From Okapia johnstoni (taxonomy: Eukaryota; Chordata; Mammalia; Artiodactyla; Giraffidae), in NCBI GenBank assembly GCA_024291935.2, contig CM044314.1, positions 26,200,001 through 26,264,000 on the forward strand: a stretch of 64,000 nucleotides of DNA. Reading direction: 5' to 3'. The notes under the pieces were generated by a model that did not search any database, had not been told where the DNA came from, and saw only the letters and a list, made by a program, of their open reading frames with translations. The translations under genes and the position numbers were made by a program. Positions 24,207 to 36,949 of this stretch are shown piece by piece; positions within the stretch are counted from its first letter, which is position 1; each line of letters starts with the position of its first letter.

Positions 24207-24291
24207 TTTTTGTTGTTTAGTTGCTAAGTTGTGTCTCACTCTTTGACCCCATGGACTGTAGCCCGCCAGGCTCCTCTGTCCATGGGATTTT
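24207..24291 (-). repeat. Truncated Bov-A/Bov-tA SINE, antisense
   Basis: Only the 'gttgctaagttgtgtctcac' to 'ctcctctgtccatgggattt' part remains. It abuts an L1 3' end. Confidence 0.8.
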
Positions 24292-24590
24292 CCACAGATT
24301 TTGGAAACAAACTAGTGGTTCCCAAGTGGGAAAGGCAGGCAGGGGAGGGATAAATTATGAGTTTGAGATTAACATATATATATACTACTATATATGAAAT
24401 AATCAACAAGGACCTACTGTATAGCACAGGGAACTCTACTCATATTCTGTAATTACCTATATGAGGAACAAACCTGAAAAAGATGTATGTATTTATATGT
24501 ATATCTGAACTACTTTGCTGCACACCTGAACTAACATAACATTGATAATAAACTATATCCGAATATAAAAAATTAAAAAGAAAAACTGCC
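24292..24590 (+). mobile_element. L1 3'-UTR end, sense
   Basis: Landmarks 'aacaaactagtggttcccaa', 'aaggacctactgtatagcac', 'agggaactctactcatattc' and an A-rich tail are characteristic of the ruminant L1 3' end. It is 5'-truncated to about 300 bp. Confidence 0.88.
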
Positions 24591-24628
24591 CCCAAATACT
24601 CAAATCATTATATTCTTTTAACTTTGAT

Positions 24629-24855
24629 ACTATGTGTTAAGTCACTTCAGTCACGTCCAACTCTTTGTGACCCTATGGACTGTAGCTAGCTCACCAGGCT
24701 CCTCTGTCCATGGGATTCTCTAGCCAAGAATACTGGAGTGGGTTGCCATTCCCTTCTCCAGGGGATCTTCCCAACCCAGGGATCGGATCCACATCTCTTA
24801 TGTCTCCTGCACTGGCTGGTGGGTTCCTTACCACTAGCATCACCTGGGAAGCCCA
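24629..24855 (-). repeat. Bov-tA SINE, antisense
   Basis: A complete copy flanked by a perfect AACTTTGAT duplication (24,620-24,628 and 24,856-24,864). Confidence 0.93.
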
Positions 24856-25149
24856 AACTTTGATCCTGTTTTCTATTCTTTGCTTATAAGTTTAGATAAT
24901 AATGTTCATTTACCTTCAGTAGCGGTATTTTATTTACAGGTAGGCCAATCCCATTTAAAATATGCATCAATGCATGTACAATTGGTATCAACATTCAACA
25001 CATTTTGCTGTTACTTACAACTAGCAATTTGTACTTTAACATAGTAAGGAGTGGAATTTAGTCATTTTATGTACACTGAATTAATTACTGTCAGTAAATA
25101 AGTATATGCTCTTTAGTGGCTAAAAATAGCTTTGAAAAGCAAAAAGACA

Positions 25150-28100
25150 TAGGGTGACTGAATGAATTAAAAAAACAAGACCCTTTAACAGACTGCCTAC
25201 AAGAGACTCATTTCAGTGTGAAAGACATACAGAAAGTGAGAGAATAGAAAAAGATTTCATGCAAGTGAAACCAAGAAAGCAGGAATAGCAATAATCCTAT
25301 CAGACAAGATAGACTTTAAATCAAAGGATAAACAAAGGCAAAAAGAGCATTACACAATGATTGAAGGATCAATGCAAGAAGAGAATGTTTAACATATACA
25401 CATCTAATATAGGATCACCTAACACGTATAAAAGGGCTTCCCTACTGCTAGGTGGTAAAGAACCCGCCTGTCAATGCAGGAGATGTGGGTTTGATCCCCG
25501 GGTTGAGAAGATCCCCTGGAGAAGCAAATGGCAACCTGCTCCAGTGTTCTTGCCTGGGAAATCCCATGGACACAGGAGCCTAGCAGGCTACAGTCCATGG
25601 GTCACAAAGAGTCAGACACAACTTAGCAACTAAACATCAGCAACATAGGTAAAGCAAGTATTAACAGACATGAAGACAGAGATTGATAATAGGAGACTAA
25701 CAGCCCAGTGACATAAAAAAAGACAGTAAAAAAAAATTAATAAGTCAATCATCATCTTAAATGATACAAAAGATCAGTTGGACTTAATTGATATCCATAG
25801 GTCATATTATCTAACAAAGCAGAATTTCAATTTTTTGAAGGGCACATGGAATATTTTCCAGGATAGATCATCTACTAGGTCAAGAAATAAGCCTCAACAA
25901 ATATAAGGGGATAGAACTTATATCAAGAATTTTTCTGCTACATCAACTGAAGAAAAAAACTGAAAAAGAACAAACATGGAGACTAAACATGCTTCTGAAA
26001 AGAATCAATGTGTCAACAGTGAGATCAAAAAGGAACCGAAATACAGCAGACAAATGAAAATACAACTCTAGATAATTTACTGGACTCGGCCAAATTAGTT
26101 CTAAGAGGAAGTCCGTAGCAATATAGACATTTAAGAAATTAAAAAAAAAAAAACCTCAAACAACTTAACCTACGAAATAAAAGAATTAGCAAAAGAAAAA
26201 ACATAGCACAATGTGAACAGAAAGAAGGAAATGAAGATCAGAGAGAAAATAAAAGATCAGTGCAATCATGCACTATTTTAAAAGATAAAATTGATAAACT
26301 TTTTAGTCAGACTCACAAAAAAGAGAAAGAACTCAAATAAAATGAGAAATGAAAGGATTAAAAAACAGGTACCATGAAAATAAAAAATAAAAAATCCATA
26401 TTCTATGAATAACTATAGGCCAACAAATTGGACAACCTGGAAAATGAAAAAATTTCTAGAAACCTACAGACTGCAAAAACTGAGTCAAGCAGAATTAGAC
26501 AATTTGAACTGATCACTAGAAGTGAATCTGAATCTGTAATTGAAAAAAAAAACCGAACTCCGAGCAAAGAAAAGTCTGACCCAGTCTAGTTCACAGGGGT
26601 ATTCTACTGACACACAAAGGACTTCTATCTATCCTTCTGAAAGTCTTCCAAGTAACTGAAGAGGGAACACTCCCAAATTCATTCCATGAGGCCACCATCA
26701 TTCTGATACCAAAACCAGACAAAGATACTACAAAATAAGAAAATTACAGGCCAACACCTTTGACAAACATACGTGCAAAAATCCTCAACAAAGTATTAAC
26801 AAACCAAATTCAACAATACACAAAAAGGATCAAATACCACTCTCAAATTGGATTCATTCCAGGGTTGCAGGGATGATTCAACATATGCAAAATGAAAACA
26901 AAAACAAAAACACAGTGTGATAACTACACTAACAAAAAGAAAGACTGAAACCTAATCTTCATTTCAATAGATTCAGAATAGCTTTTGATAAAATTCACCT
27001 TCCATCCAGGCTAAAACCTCTCAACAAAGTGGGTATAGAGGGAACATTTCTCAACATAAAAAAGGTCATTAAGCAAACCCACAGCCAATATAATACTCAA
27101 TGGTGAAAAGCTGAAAGCCTTTCTGCTAAATTCAGAAGACAAGAATGCCTACTCTCACTACCTCTATCCAACACAGTACTGGAAGCCCTAGCCAGAGCAA
27201 ATCAGATACAGAATTAAAAAAAAGAGACCAAATTACAACTAAAAGCTTTTGCACAAAAGCCATCAACAAAAAACCCTGCTGAATGGAAAGTACTATTTGC
27301 AAATGGCAGGACCAGCAAGGGGTTAATATCTAAAATGTACCAACAGCTCACACAATTCCATACCAAAAAAAAACCTATCAAAAAAATGGGCAGAAGACTC
27401 CAATAGACATTTTTTCCAAAGAAGACACATAGATGGCAAACAGGCACATGCAGAGAGGCTCAGCATTGGTAATTAACAGAGAAATGCAAATCAAAACTAC
27501 AATGAGTTATTATCCCAAATCAGTCAGAATGGCCATCATCAAAAGTGTACAAATAATAAATGTTGGGGAAGAGGTACAGTATAGAGAACTCTTGTACTCT
27601 TTTTATGAGAATGTAAAATGGTGTACCCACTATGTAAAATAGCATGGAGGTTCCTTAAAAAGCCAAAAATGCAATTACCACATGATCCAGCATTTCTACT
27701 CCGGGGCTCATTCCAAAAAAAACACCACAAACACTAGTTGGAAAACATACGTTCACCATAATGTCCACAGCTGCACTACTTACAATAGCCAAGATATGGG
27801 AGGCATAAAACGTCCATTAACAGAAGAATGGATAAAGAAGATGTAGTACATACACACAATGGAAAAAAAGACTAAAATGAAATAATGCCATCTACAGCAA
27901 CATGGAGGGAACTAGAGAATATTATGCTTAGAGAAAGAAGACAAATACTATATGGTATCACTCCATATATGAAATCTATGAAATACAAATGAATGTATGT
28001 GTAAAACAGAAACAGACACACAAACTCACAGAAAACAAACTTATAGTTACCAAAGGGGAGATGAAGCAGGGAGACACAAAGTGGGGAATGGGAATGACAA

Positions 28101-28255
28101 ATATGAATAGATAAAATCGATAAGCAACTAGGATTTACTGTATAGCACAGGGAACTATACCCATTATCGGGTAAGAATTTATGATGAAACATAATCTGTA
28201 AAAACACTTGAGTCACTACACGGTATACTTGAAACAACATACTTTAAGAAAAAAG
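25150..28255 (+). mobile_element. L1 ORF2 to 3' end, sense, degenerate
   Basis: Decayed ORF2 sequence ('caagagactcatttcagtg', 'gcagggatgattcaacata', 'agccaagatatgggaggca') leads to the L1 3' end ('ggatttactgtatagcacag') and an A-rich tail near 28,250. No frame exceeds about 90 codons. A SINE interrupts it at 25,434-25,648. It is long dead. Confidence 0.88.
25434..25648 (+). repeat. Bov-tA SINE, sense, nested in L1
   Basis: It opens with 'gggcttccctactgctaggt' and ends at 'agagtcagacacaacttagc'. The surrounding L1 sequence continues on both sides. Confidence 0.9.
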
Positions 28256-29790
28256 GACCCATCCCCCAGAGTGGGTCACCCACACATCAGAGAATAGTTA
28301 CAATTGCAGAGGTTCTCCCCAAGCAGCAAGAGGTCTGGGTCCCCATAAGGCTCCCCAGAATTGGGGGTCTTATAACAGGAAGACAAACTCCTAGACAACT
28401 TGGTTTTGAAGGCCAGAGGGGCTTACTTTCAGGAGACTGGTTGCCCTGGGTTTACAGCCACTGGCAGCAGTCATTTGGGATTTCACTGTCCCACATGGAC
28501 ACATGCCGGCCAGCACCACTGTGGGATCCTACCTCTAGCTGGTCAGCCTGCCCCTACTCAACAGCCTGTGGGCACCAGGACTGAGATGCTCAGGTTCCAC
28601 GACCAACTGGGCAGGGACAAGCCCCATCCACCAGACAGGCCCCCCGGCCCACAGAACGGGGTGGACATGACTCCTGGACATGGCCCTACCCACCACAAGG
28701 CCCAGGACCTGGCCCCACACACATGCAGTGCACAGGCCCTAGACCATGGACACTCAGAGCCCTGTAGCCAGAGACCCCAGACCCAGCCCTGCCCACCAGC
28801 AAGTCTGTTCTAGCCTTAAAGCCATCCTCACCTAGCAGTGGGTAGACACTAGCCCCAGGACAACTATGGCTGGCTATGACAGGTCCCATCCCACTCACCA
28901 GCAGACCAACACAAGCTTCAGAATGCCTGGACTCCACCCGTCAGCAGTCTGGAACCAGCCACCCAATCCATGGGCCCTCAGACAGCCCCCAGGACTGGCT
29001 CTTCCTGCCAGTGGGCCAGCACTAGCTCCAGGACCTGGGGTCACCACCTGGTGGGTGAGGAACAGCCCTGGGATTACCTGGACCCTGAATCACCCAACCT
29101 GTAAGCCAGAAATAGCCCCAAGGGATCCCTGTGATTCTGCAATCACCCTCTCAGGACCTCCCCCTCCAACCAGAATCTAGCAGCCTCTGTGCAAGGCAGG
29201 GCCTGGCAACCAAATGGATTGTGGGGCTGGGGGGGGGCGGCAGCCACATCTACCAGACCACCCATAGTATTCAGCCTGTGAATACTATGCACAGGACCTA
29301 TGCAGCCTTCACGGGGAACCCTAGAGCATACAGTTCTGGTCACAAGAGGGGAGTGTGCTTCTGGGACACGTAGGATGTCTCCTACAGGGGCCACTTGTCC
29401 AATTTTGGGAAACTGAACCAAACATCACATACACAACTGCAGCAATTTAGGCAACAAGAGGAGACAGAGGAATATGTTCCAAATGAAGGAACAAGTTCTT
29501 CTTCTTAGAAATGATGTGAAGACAGGGAATCTACGTGAGGATGATGATCATAAAGCTGAATGAAGGACTAAGGAGAAAAACGGATTAACTGAGTAAGAAG
29601 AGAGAAGTTTTAGACAAAAAATACTAAAAACCCACCAGAGGTGAAGAATATAACCGAAAGTAATCCAGTAGAAGACATCAACAGATTGAAGCAGAGGAAT
29701 GCATCAGTGAACGATTGGCTTTGGAAAGCAGTTCCCGTAAGACAGGAAATGTTATGTCAATATGTAATGGGCTTATTATATTTTAATGGT
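28256..29790 (+). mobile_element. L1 5' region (5'-UTR and start of ORF1), sense
   Basis: GC-rich sequence with 'ccagaggggcttactttcag' and degenerate ~50-bp 'caccagcagaccaacac' motifs leads into 'ggcaacaagaggagacagag' and 'gaatatgttccaaatgaagg', known L1 5'-UTR/ORF1 landmarks. It stops near 29,790. A 137-codon Pro-rich frame (28,400-28,813) is untranslated-region sequence. It begins immediately after the poly-A end of the previous L1. Confidence 0.75.
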
Positions 29791-30189
29791 TACTACAAAT
29801 GAAAACCGAGACAAGCATGAACACAGCCCAGCAAATCTCAGCCCCACGCTCTGCTCTGGAAGTCAGGAGGCAGCTGGTTTGATAGCAGATGTGTGAGGAT
29901 GCTGCCTCACAGGATGCGCAGTGGCCACGCCTCCATCCTTGGGTCCCCTCATTGTCCACGCTTGTGTTCACACTTGTCCTGATGCTTGTCAGGACAGGTA
30001 AGATGGATTCATTCCTGTCGTGGACTCTGACGTGGGGGTGAGGTCAAGCTTACCTCCCACTCTGGGGGTGACAGCCAGGAGCAGGGCCACCAACAGGAAG
30101 TTGGTGAGAGGAAATAGCAGGGGTGGGGGTGTCTGTCGAACCCCTGTAATAACAGGACGATGAGCCGAGTCCTCAGAACCTGGAGGACA
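29791..30189. other. Unassigned, moderately GC-rich
   Basis: The minus strand has a 71-codon frame (29,989-30,204) with a hydrophobic stretch LLFPLTNFLLVALLLAV, which looks like a signal peptide or membrane segment. No family was recognised and no flanking exons could be built. Confidence 0.35.
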
Positions 30190-30430
30190 AATGTCCAGGA
30201 TCAATGCGCCACAGATTCAATGTCTGGTGAGGTCCCTTGCCAGTTCACACATGGTGCCTTCTCCCCATGTCCTCAAGTGGTGGAAGGGCTGGGAGCACTC
30301 TGATCCCATTCATGGGAGGCTCTACCTTCATGACCTTGTCACCCCCAAAGGTCAACACCACCACCCTGGGCATTTGGACTCAATCTGAGTTTTGGGGGAA
30401 TATACACTCAGACTGTAGCAGAATAACCCC
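30190..30430 (+). repeat. Ancient mammalian interspersed repeat, family uncertain
   Basis: The order 'tgatcccattcatgggaggc', 'tctaccttcatgaccttgtc', 'ttttgggggaatatacac' and 'tcagactgtagcag' is a common mammalian repeat ending, probably LTR-derived. I cannot name the family with confidence. Confidence 0.5.
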
Positions 30431-30959
30431 ACTAAACTGACATACAGGATTCATGCTGAGGGCAGGCAGGGGATCAGACTTCATTATCGGGGGGCAGGGG
30501 ATGAGCAATCTGGTCCGAGGTTGAGCCTGGGGAGCTCTGGCTAATCTGACCCAATAGCAATCTTGCTAAAATTGGAGATGAAAAGATAAGACTCCGAAGC
30601 CTGAGGAGTCAGGGCCTCACTGGGAGCCACTCAGAGGAGCCCGACTAGAGTCTGGTGCTACAGACTGTGACCCCCCTCTGCTCCAGCCCACTTGTCACTG
30701 TCACAGTGGTGCAGACTGTCCCTTCTCTACAGTGCAAGGGGGCTCACAGCATTCCTGAATCCCCAGTCCTGCTTGTAGAACTCCACAGGTTCCTTCTGAA
30801 GCAAGTGACAGGCAGACCTGAGAGAGAACTCGGGTCCATGTCTATCACCAGGACTTGATCACACAATGTGAGTCATGTGAACTGGTTGGTGTCCAGTGCA
30901 TATAAAGCTTGATGACACTACACTTCAGTGTTATGTGTGTAAGCCTATGTCTGAACAGT

Positions 30960-31200
30960 GCACAAACTGTAACACCTCACTGCTAAAAACTGCTAACCAG
31001 CATCTGGGCTTTTCAAGTCAGAACAGTAAGATCACTGATCACAAATCAAATAATGAAAGTCTGAAATACCCCAACAGTAACGAAAATATGACAAAATGAG
31101 AAAATGCTATTGGAAAACTGGCACCATATTTGCTCAGTGCAGGCTTGCCACAAACCTTTGATTAGTAAGAAACACAGCATCTGCAAAGCATAGAGCAGAG
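30960..31200 (+). repeat. Tigger-type (TcMar) DNA transposon 3' fragment
   Basis: Landmarks 'gtaagatcactgatcacaaa', 'aatgctattggaaaactggc' and 'gcttgccacaaacctttgat' match the 3' region of Tigger elements. The terminal repeat is lost. Confidence 0.75.
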
Positions 31201-31740
31201 GGTGCCTACGTCCACGCGGATCCCCCTGCATGGGCAGCAGCTGCCCAGGAGAGACTTTTCTTCACTGATCCAGTGTCCCCTGAGGAGCATCCATCCTCAA
31301 TGCAGTACCACCCTCACCCTTGGCCCCTCAAATGATGGCATTTCCTATAGCGGTCGGGGAACTTGGCCCTTGTCCTTCAAGATGAGAGCCCACCGTTTCT
31401 AGATAGCTGGGTCTGGAAAAGCACTATTGATGCCAGTCCACATCCCCTGGATCCTGGTCACACAGATTTCCTGCTGCCCTGGGCTTCCCTGACCTTCCAA
31501 CCCCACTCAGAAAGTGCTCCAGCCAGGAGGTAAGACAGACCTGCCTCCAAGTTCTGAACAACTGGAAGACTAGCCACTCTGATAATGAGTTACATGGTCT
31601 TCAGGACCGACTGGCAAGGCTTGGTGTCTGAGGATGCTGAGCCCAACTGTACTGGGTTGCCCATCAGTGGCTTTCGGGGGATGGAGTACGCAGGCGCCCT
31701 CCTAGATAACATGTCACAAGTGAAGTACTATCACTCTTAG
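31201..31740. other. No recognisable feature
   Basis: GC-moderate sequence with no long frame, no repeat landmark and no RNA gene that I can identify. Confidence 0.45.
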
Positions 31741-32400
31741 TGGACCAGGTTCATTCTGCCTGGTGTGCAGCCAGCCAAGACACTGAGATGCCAAGGTCGC
31801 CAGCAAAGAGAGCTTATTCATGGGGCAGCCAAGCAAGAAGACTGGAAAACAAATCTCAGGTTTACCTCCCAGGAATCATGGGGCTGGGGTACTGATGGGA
31901 CAGTGAACAGGGCCATGTGGGCCCCGTGATTAAAAAGGTGCCTAACCATCCTTGTGCACATGCGTGACTAGGCTCCAGGCCTCTGCATGTTCACAAGGTT
32001 ACCAGAGCACAGGCAGATCCAGGTGAGGCATTGGTGATCCTGTCCCACCTCAACCAGCTCAGCCCAAACTCAACAGAGCTGCCTCCAAGTTCCTAGAGGA
32101 AAACTTAGATAAACAGCTTATTGATTAGGCTCTGAACTGCTTAAAGGACATGCAAGCCTTCACAACCTTGATTAGGGATGGCAGGAAGAATGGGTTTAGT
32201 CCAAAAGTTCTGGGCTCAGCACCCCCCATATCTTGTGATCGTGTCTCAGTCTGGGGGAGAGGGATGAGGACAGCTTTGGCTACTTTCTGCTGATAAGGGG
32301 AGTAGACCCAACAAGGGCTTGAAGAGTCAAACTGCTCAGCACTCGTCTATTTTCTTATTTCTGGTTTCACATTAACACTGATCCCAACAAATACTTCCTG
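31740..32400 (-). repeat. LTR-like sequence, antisense, low certainty
   Basis: The block 'gaacaaatctcaggtttacc' (near 31,850) recurs at 33,038, and the 'aaaggtgcctaaccatcctt' block at 31,930-31,972 recurs in diverged form at 38,590-38,634. Shared blocks around a retroviral remnant suggest LTR or leader pieces. Ends were not determined. Confidence 0.35.
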
Positions 32401-35370
32401 TGCACCAGCTGTCAAGGTAGCCACAGGCCCAAGGCTGGTAACTGAAACTGCAAAAATGTACCCTCAATGGGCACACAGAATGCCATCCATAGCTAACATT
32501 CAGGATTTTTAGAAGTTTTATCCAGGGAAAGGAGGGGATAGGTGATTAGTCCAATTGATAGGTTACATCTGAAGTCAGTGAAGTTAGCTGTGGTCAGAAA
32601 GTTGATCAGCGTAACCAAGGGCTCAGCATGATCTGGTACAGAAACAGGTTTTGGAAGATAGAGCCATTGCCAGAGAGATTACCCTCTTCTACCAAAGTAG
32701 CAGAAATCGTCTTCATTACCTACTTCTACCAAAGCATGAGAAGTCCTTCCAAGCCTGGGAGGTTACAAAAAAAGGACTCCCAAAAGAACACATTCTCCTC
32801 ATAACTTAGCAAGTCATTATGTTGCCTTCCAAAGGGTCTGACTTGAACAAAGCCACCACCGCAGCAAACCCACTCACCCTGGGTTTCTTTCTTGCAGTTT
32901 TTTTTTTTTCCTTGCAGCTTCTGAAAAGCAACTTGAGATCTGTCAGGGTTGCTCTGCCCCTGGGAACAGCCAGTGTCGGGGGTGGTGCTGGAACCAGCCA
33001 GGTTTGGACAACTTTGGTCAAGGTTCCAAAGAAGACTGGAGAACAAATCTCAGGTTTACCTCCCAGGAATCATGGGGCATGGTTTCCCCATGCATGGTTT
33101 CCATTTCCCATTGCAGTTCTCCTGAGGGCCTGACCAGCAGGGATGGAGCCAGTCTTCTGGATGTTCATCTTCCAAGATTCCCGCCTAGTGGAACCCTGTC
33201 TCCTCCTTCGAAAGCATCACTGGAAGGGTATTCCTGTGAGTCTAAAATTGGGGGTCTAGATGTGGCAGAGCCTGGTCACTCCCAGGACCCCCACAGTGTC
33301 TTCTGGTGGCAACTGCAATCCTGGTTAGAGCTTCCCCGCCCCTATCAGTGGGCAGCTCTCTATCCTTGAGTTGAAAGCTCCAAATATTTAACAGAGGACT
33401 GAGAATCTGCCTTCTTTCTGGACACCTTACAGCCTGATTCAGCCAAGAAGTTTGAAGTCAAACACACATCCTGGTCTCAGGTGTCCTCTGTCTCACTGGT
33501 GATCAGAATATCATCTGAATTCTGGAGCAGGGCCTCCTCTGTTTAGTTCAAGGTCTTCTAAGTCTGGCCAGGACTTCTCCAAGTATTGTAAACTTGTAAG
33601 TCCCCGAGGAAGTGCTGTCCAACAGTACTAACTCCTCTATCTCCATCTTCCCACTCGAAAGCAGACTTGGGATTCAAAACTCAAGGGTGTGCAGAAAAGG
33701 CCTCCTTCCAAGTCCAAAATGGTCCAAAAAGTCCCTGGACAAAGTCATGAGCAGTGTATGGGTTAGAGACAGCAATGCATTCCTACAACCTATTAAGTGC
33801 TCTTTATAACTCAGCTGTTGGAGAAGGAAATGGCAACCCACTCCAGTATTCTTGCCTGGAGAATCCCAGGGATGGCGGAGCCTGGTGGGCTGCCGTCTAT
33901 GGGGTCGCACAGAGTCGGACACGACTGAAGCAACTTAGCAGTAGCAGTTGTAGCATAACTCAGCTGTGGACCAGCCAATCATAAAGTAACCAGCAGGAGC
34001 ATACTGGGTCATACTGGAGGAAGGCTGTTAGGAGTCCACCCCAAGCTTTGCTTCCTCCTTTTTATGGATGCTTCATAAAGTCTGGATGCCTGCTCCCTGC
34101 AGAGCCTGACCCATATTGCGGTGGCCATTTCCCCTCTTCCTAGCACCCCCATCCACTCATCCCCCAGACTTGCCCTCTGGAGTTTCTCTCCCAGAACTGC
34201 CACAGTAGAGCCTGCAACTTGCAGGTCTGCTCTGGTGGTGCTTTAACGTCCACCCAGCATCTGGGTGTGGAGGCTACTGTGGCACTTAGTTCAGTCAATC
34301 TCACCCCAGAGTGGGAGTGAGACCATCAGGAATAGACAGAAAGCCATCAAGGGTTCTTCCCCTGCTGGAGAAAAGCTTTTCTCTAGGTTTCTCTAACACC
34401 CCTTGCTACTAACAGTCTCAAAAGAAAGTTTAGAAAGCCAGGTACTTAAAATCAAGTTCCCGGACTCCCAACATTGTAGTGATTTCCCTCTGTAAAGTCC
34501 CTCCAGGGTGCCATGTGGGAGGCAGTGATGACTTGGCAGCATCACCCTTGGTCACTGTCACTGTCAGTTACCTGAGCACTGGATATGCCACCTGCTTACC
34601 TTCCTTAAGAGTCTCAGCATGGGACACTATTTCAGGGTCCCTCCTGCCTGCAGTATGCACATTGGTGTGGTCCCACTATCAGGTGCCCCATTCGAGTGGA
34701 GGTTTGAGGCCTCCTACCTTTTGCTGAGTTCCTCATGTGGGCCTCAATTTGGTCCACTCTTCCCTGGGTTCAGGCAGCTGCCAGCCTGTTTCATTCAGGC
34801 CTGTTTCACTCTCCATTGTTTCTTTTTCTCCTGAAACTGGTTCCTGCAAGGGTCATTACAAATTTAAGGCCATTCCAACAAGTTGAGACACTGGTATCCT
34901 TAAATCCCCTCCCATCTTTCGCAGCTTCTTCTGTTTGTCAGAGTTTCTCTGACCAATGAGAAATACAGGGACCATTTTAAATTCTCTGGGTCCTCATGGT
35001 CTGTATCTGTGCTGCCAGTAGGCTTTACAGATCCTGCCTAGAAATTCTGAAGGCTTCTCAGTTTCTGTTTTACCTTCTGTACTTTATTAAGGCTTCGTTG
35101 TTTTGGCCCCCTCTTCACAGTCCTACAAGAATGCAATCTCTATAATGTTCATTTTTCATCCTGTCCCCAGCACTCACATCCCAGCTGGGATCTGCTGTTC
35201 ATACAGCTACACTTGCTGCAGCCTGAGCTGGATCGCTAGGGTTTCTGTATGAAGCCCATCTGCCTCCTTCTGAGCTTTATCCTGCACTATTCTACATTCT
35301 TCTGAAGTGAGAAGGGTATTTAATACACTTTGAACATCTGCACAGGTCAGGCTGCAGACTGCAAGAGGGG
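32401..35370 (-). pseudogene. Decayed gammaretrovirus-like ERV, gag and pol pieces, antisense
   Basis: Reading the minus strand, about 35,370-35,160 resembles the C-terminal capsid region of gammaretroviral gag. About 33,560-33,400 resembles the reverse transcriptase around the catalytic site, where only the two aspartates of the usual motif remain. The order (gag at higher coordinates, pol lower) fits an antisense provirus. Stops and frameshifts occur throughout and a Bov-A SINE lies at 33,819-33,954. No open gag, pol or env gene survives. The outer limits are uncertain. Confidence 0.55.
33819..33954 (+). repeat. Bov-A monomer SINE, sense
   Basis: It runs from 'ggagaaggaaatggcaaccc' to 'agtcggacacgactgaagc', flanked by a perfect 13-bp duplication ATAACTCAGCTGT (33,806-33,818 and 33,955-33,967). 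It is low in divergence and CpG-retaining, hence fairly young. Confidence 0.95.
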
Positions 35371-36114
35371 AAAAAAAAAGATTGAAAAAATACTTTCTAT
35401 CCCCTTGGGGTCATCTCTGTAAGTTGGCATATTATTCTTTCAAATAAATTCAAAGTTGCAGAATAAGAGTGGACCCAGATCCATCCCACCCACCTCACAT
35501 TCACACCCCCAAGGGGAACTTGCTTTAACAGATGTTACCCCACCTGAGTCTGGGTAGCTTTCTGGCCCAATCAGGTGCCCAGGTAGGTTTGATTGACAGC
35601 AAGTCATCCTCCTTTTCATTAGGACCAAGAAAAACAGGTTTCTTTCCTTCCCTGTGGAACTTTATATCTTCTTGGCATAGGTTTATTCTATGGCATAGGA
35701 GACTGTAAAAAAGCATTTCACTTTCCTGGTTACAATGTAAATCTTGAAAAGCTGTATTGTAACTTAAGATTCCATTTCCAGGCTGTTTTCCTCTGGAGTC
35801 TAAAGGATGTTGTGGCAATGGAATGGGTGGGGGGTGGGTGGGTAGGTGTGCGGGTGTGTGTGTGTCAGGGGGAGGCATAGGACAACAGGCAGAAAGAAAA
35901 CCAGTTCTTCCTTGTGCGTGGATTCATAAGTCAAGGTCACCCAACTTTGGAGAACACAGCGTAAAGGGAATCACAAGGTGGAACCTTGCAATTAACATCT
36001 CCCATTCTGAAGCAGTTTTGCTTCCAAGGGTCACAGCAATGAAATGTAAGGGTCCTTGCTATGGTCACCAAGAAGCTTAGTCTCCAATAGCCAGGTCTTG
36101 CTTTTCTTACAGAA
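35371..36114. other. Unassigned, with a G/T-rich run
   Basis: A G/T-rich stretch (about 35,822-35,872) includes a short GT repeat. The minus strand has a 117-codon frame (35,525-35,878) without a recognisable domain. It may be more of the ERV remnant, but I cannot show this. Confidence 0.4.
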
Positions 36115-36835
36115 GTTTTACTTATTATAACACAAAACAGGAAACAATGCAGATGTCATTCATCAGGTAAATAAACTGTAATACATCCATACAATAATAC
36201 AGTACTTGGCAATGAAAACGAAAAGACCATTGAGGCCCTCAATCTGTATGAGTCTCCAAAGAATTATTCTGAGTGGAAAAAGCCAAAGGTTACATACTGT
36301 ATGATCTGCAGTTAAACAACATCTGTGAAGTGAGGAAATTACAGATAAGGATGTAATTAAGATAAGGATGAATGAGGTAGCAGGAGGGACAAGAGGAAAG
36401 CAGGTATAGCTGTTGAAAGGCAGGCAAGGAACAAGGCCTTTGTAGGCACTGAAATGTTCTGTGTGACTGTATGGTGGCCCTAGCGGTAAAGAGACTGCCT
36501 GCCAATGCAGGAGACATAAGAGACACAGGTTCATCCCTGTGCCGGGAAGATCTGCTGGAGAAGTGCAAGGCAACCCATTTCAATATCCTTACCTGGAGAA
36601 TCCCATGGACAGAGGAGCCTGGCGAGCTGCAGTCCACAGGGTCGCAGGGTCAGACACGACTGAAGCAGCTTAGCATGTGACTGTATCAGGGTCAACATGC
36701 TAGTTACTATGTTTAATTACAGTTTTACATGGGTGTTCTTATGAGAGAAATTGGGTAAAGGGCATACAGAATCTCTGTATTATTTCAACTGTCCAATTTC
36801 AACAATTATCCACAAAGATTAATAAAAGAAGTTCT
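36115..36835 (+). repeat. Old L1M-type 3' end, sense, split by a SINE
   Basis: Sequence such as 'aaacaggaaacaatgcagat', 'taatacatccatacaataat', 'aaaggttacatactgtatga' and, after the SINE, 'atctctgtattatttcaact' follows ancient L1 3' sequence. Confidence 0.7.
36473..36675 (+). repeat. Bov-tA SINE, sense
   Basis: A copy flanked by a perfect TGTGACTGTAT duplication (36,462-36,472 and 36,676-36,686). It sits inside the L1M. Confidence 0.93.
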
Positions 36836-36949
36836 CCACATCAGCTGCTTCATCCACACACTTCTGTACTCTACACAACCTCATGCAGACTGAAGTGTAT
36901 TTTCTTAATTTGTATAATTTTCTCAGAGTTGATAACTTAAGCTGCTGAT

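Noticed and set aside
28400..28813. 137-codon Pro/His-rich plus-strand frame
   Set aside because: It falls in GC-rich sequence that reads as an L1 5'-UTR. No domain.
29989..30204. Short minus-strand frame with a signal-peptide-like segment
   Set aside because: Only 71 codons, with no partner exons and no family match. Noted in the feature list as unassigned.
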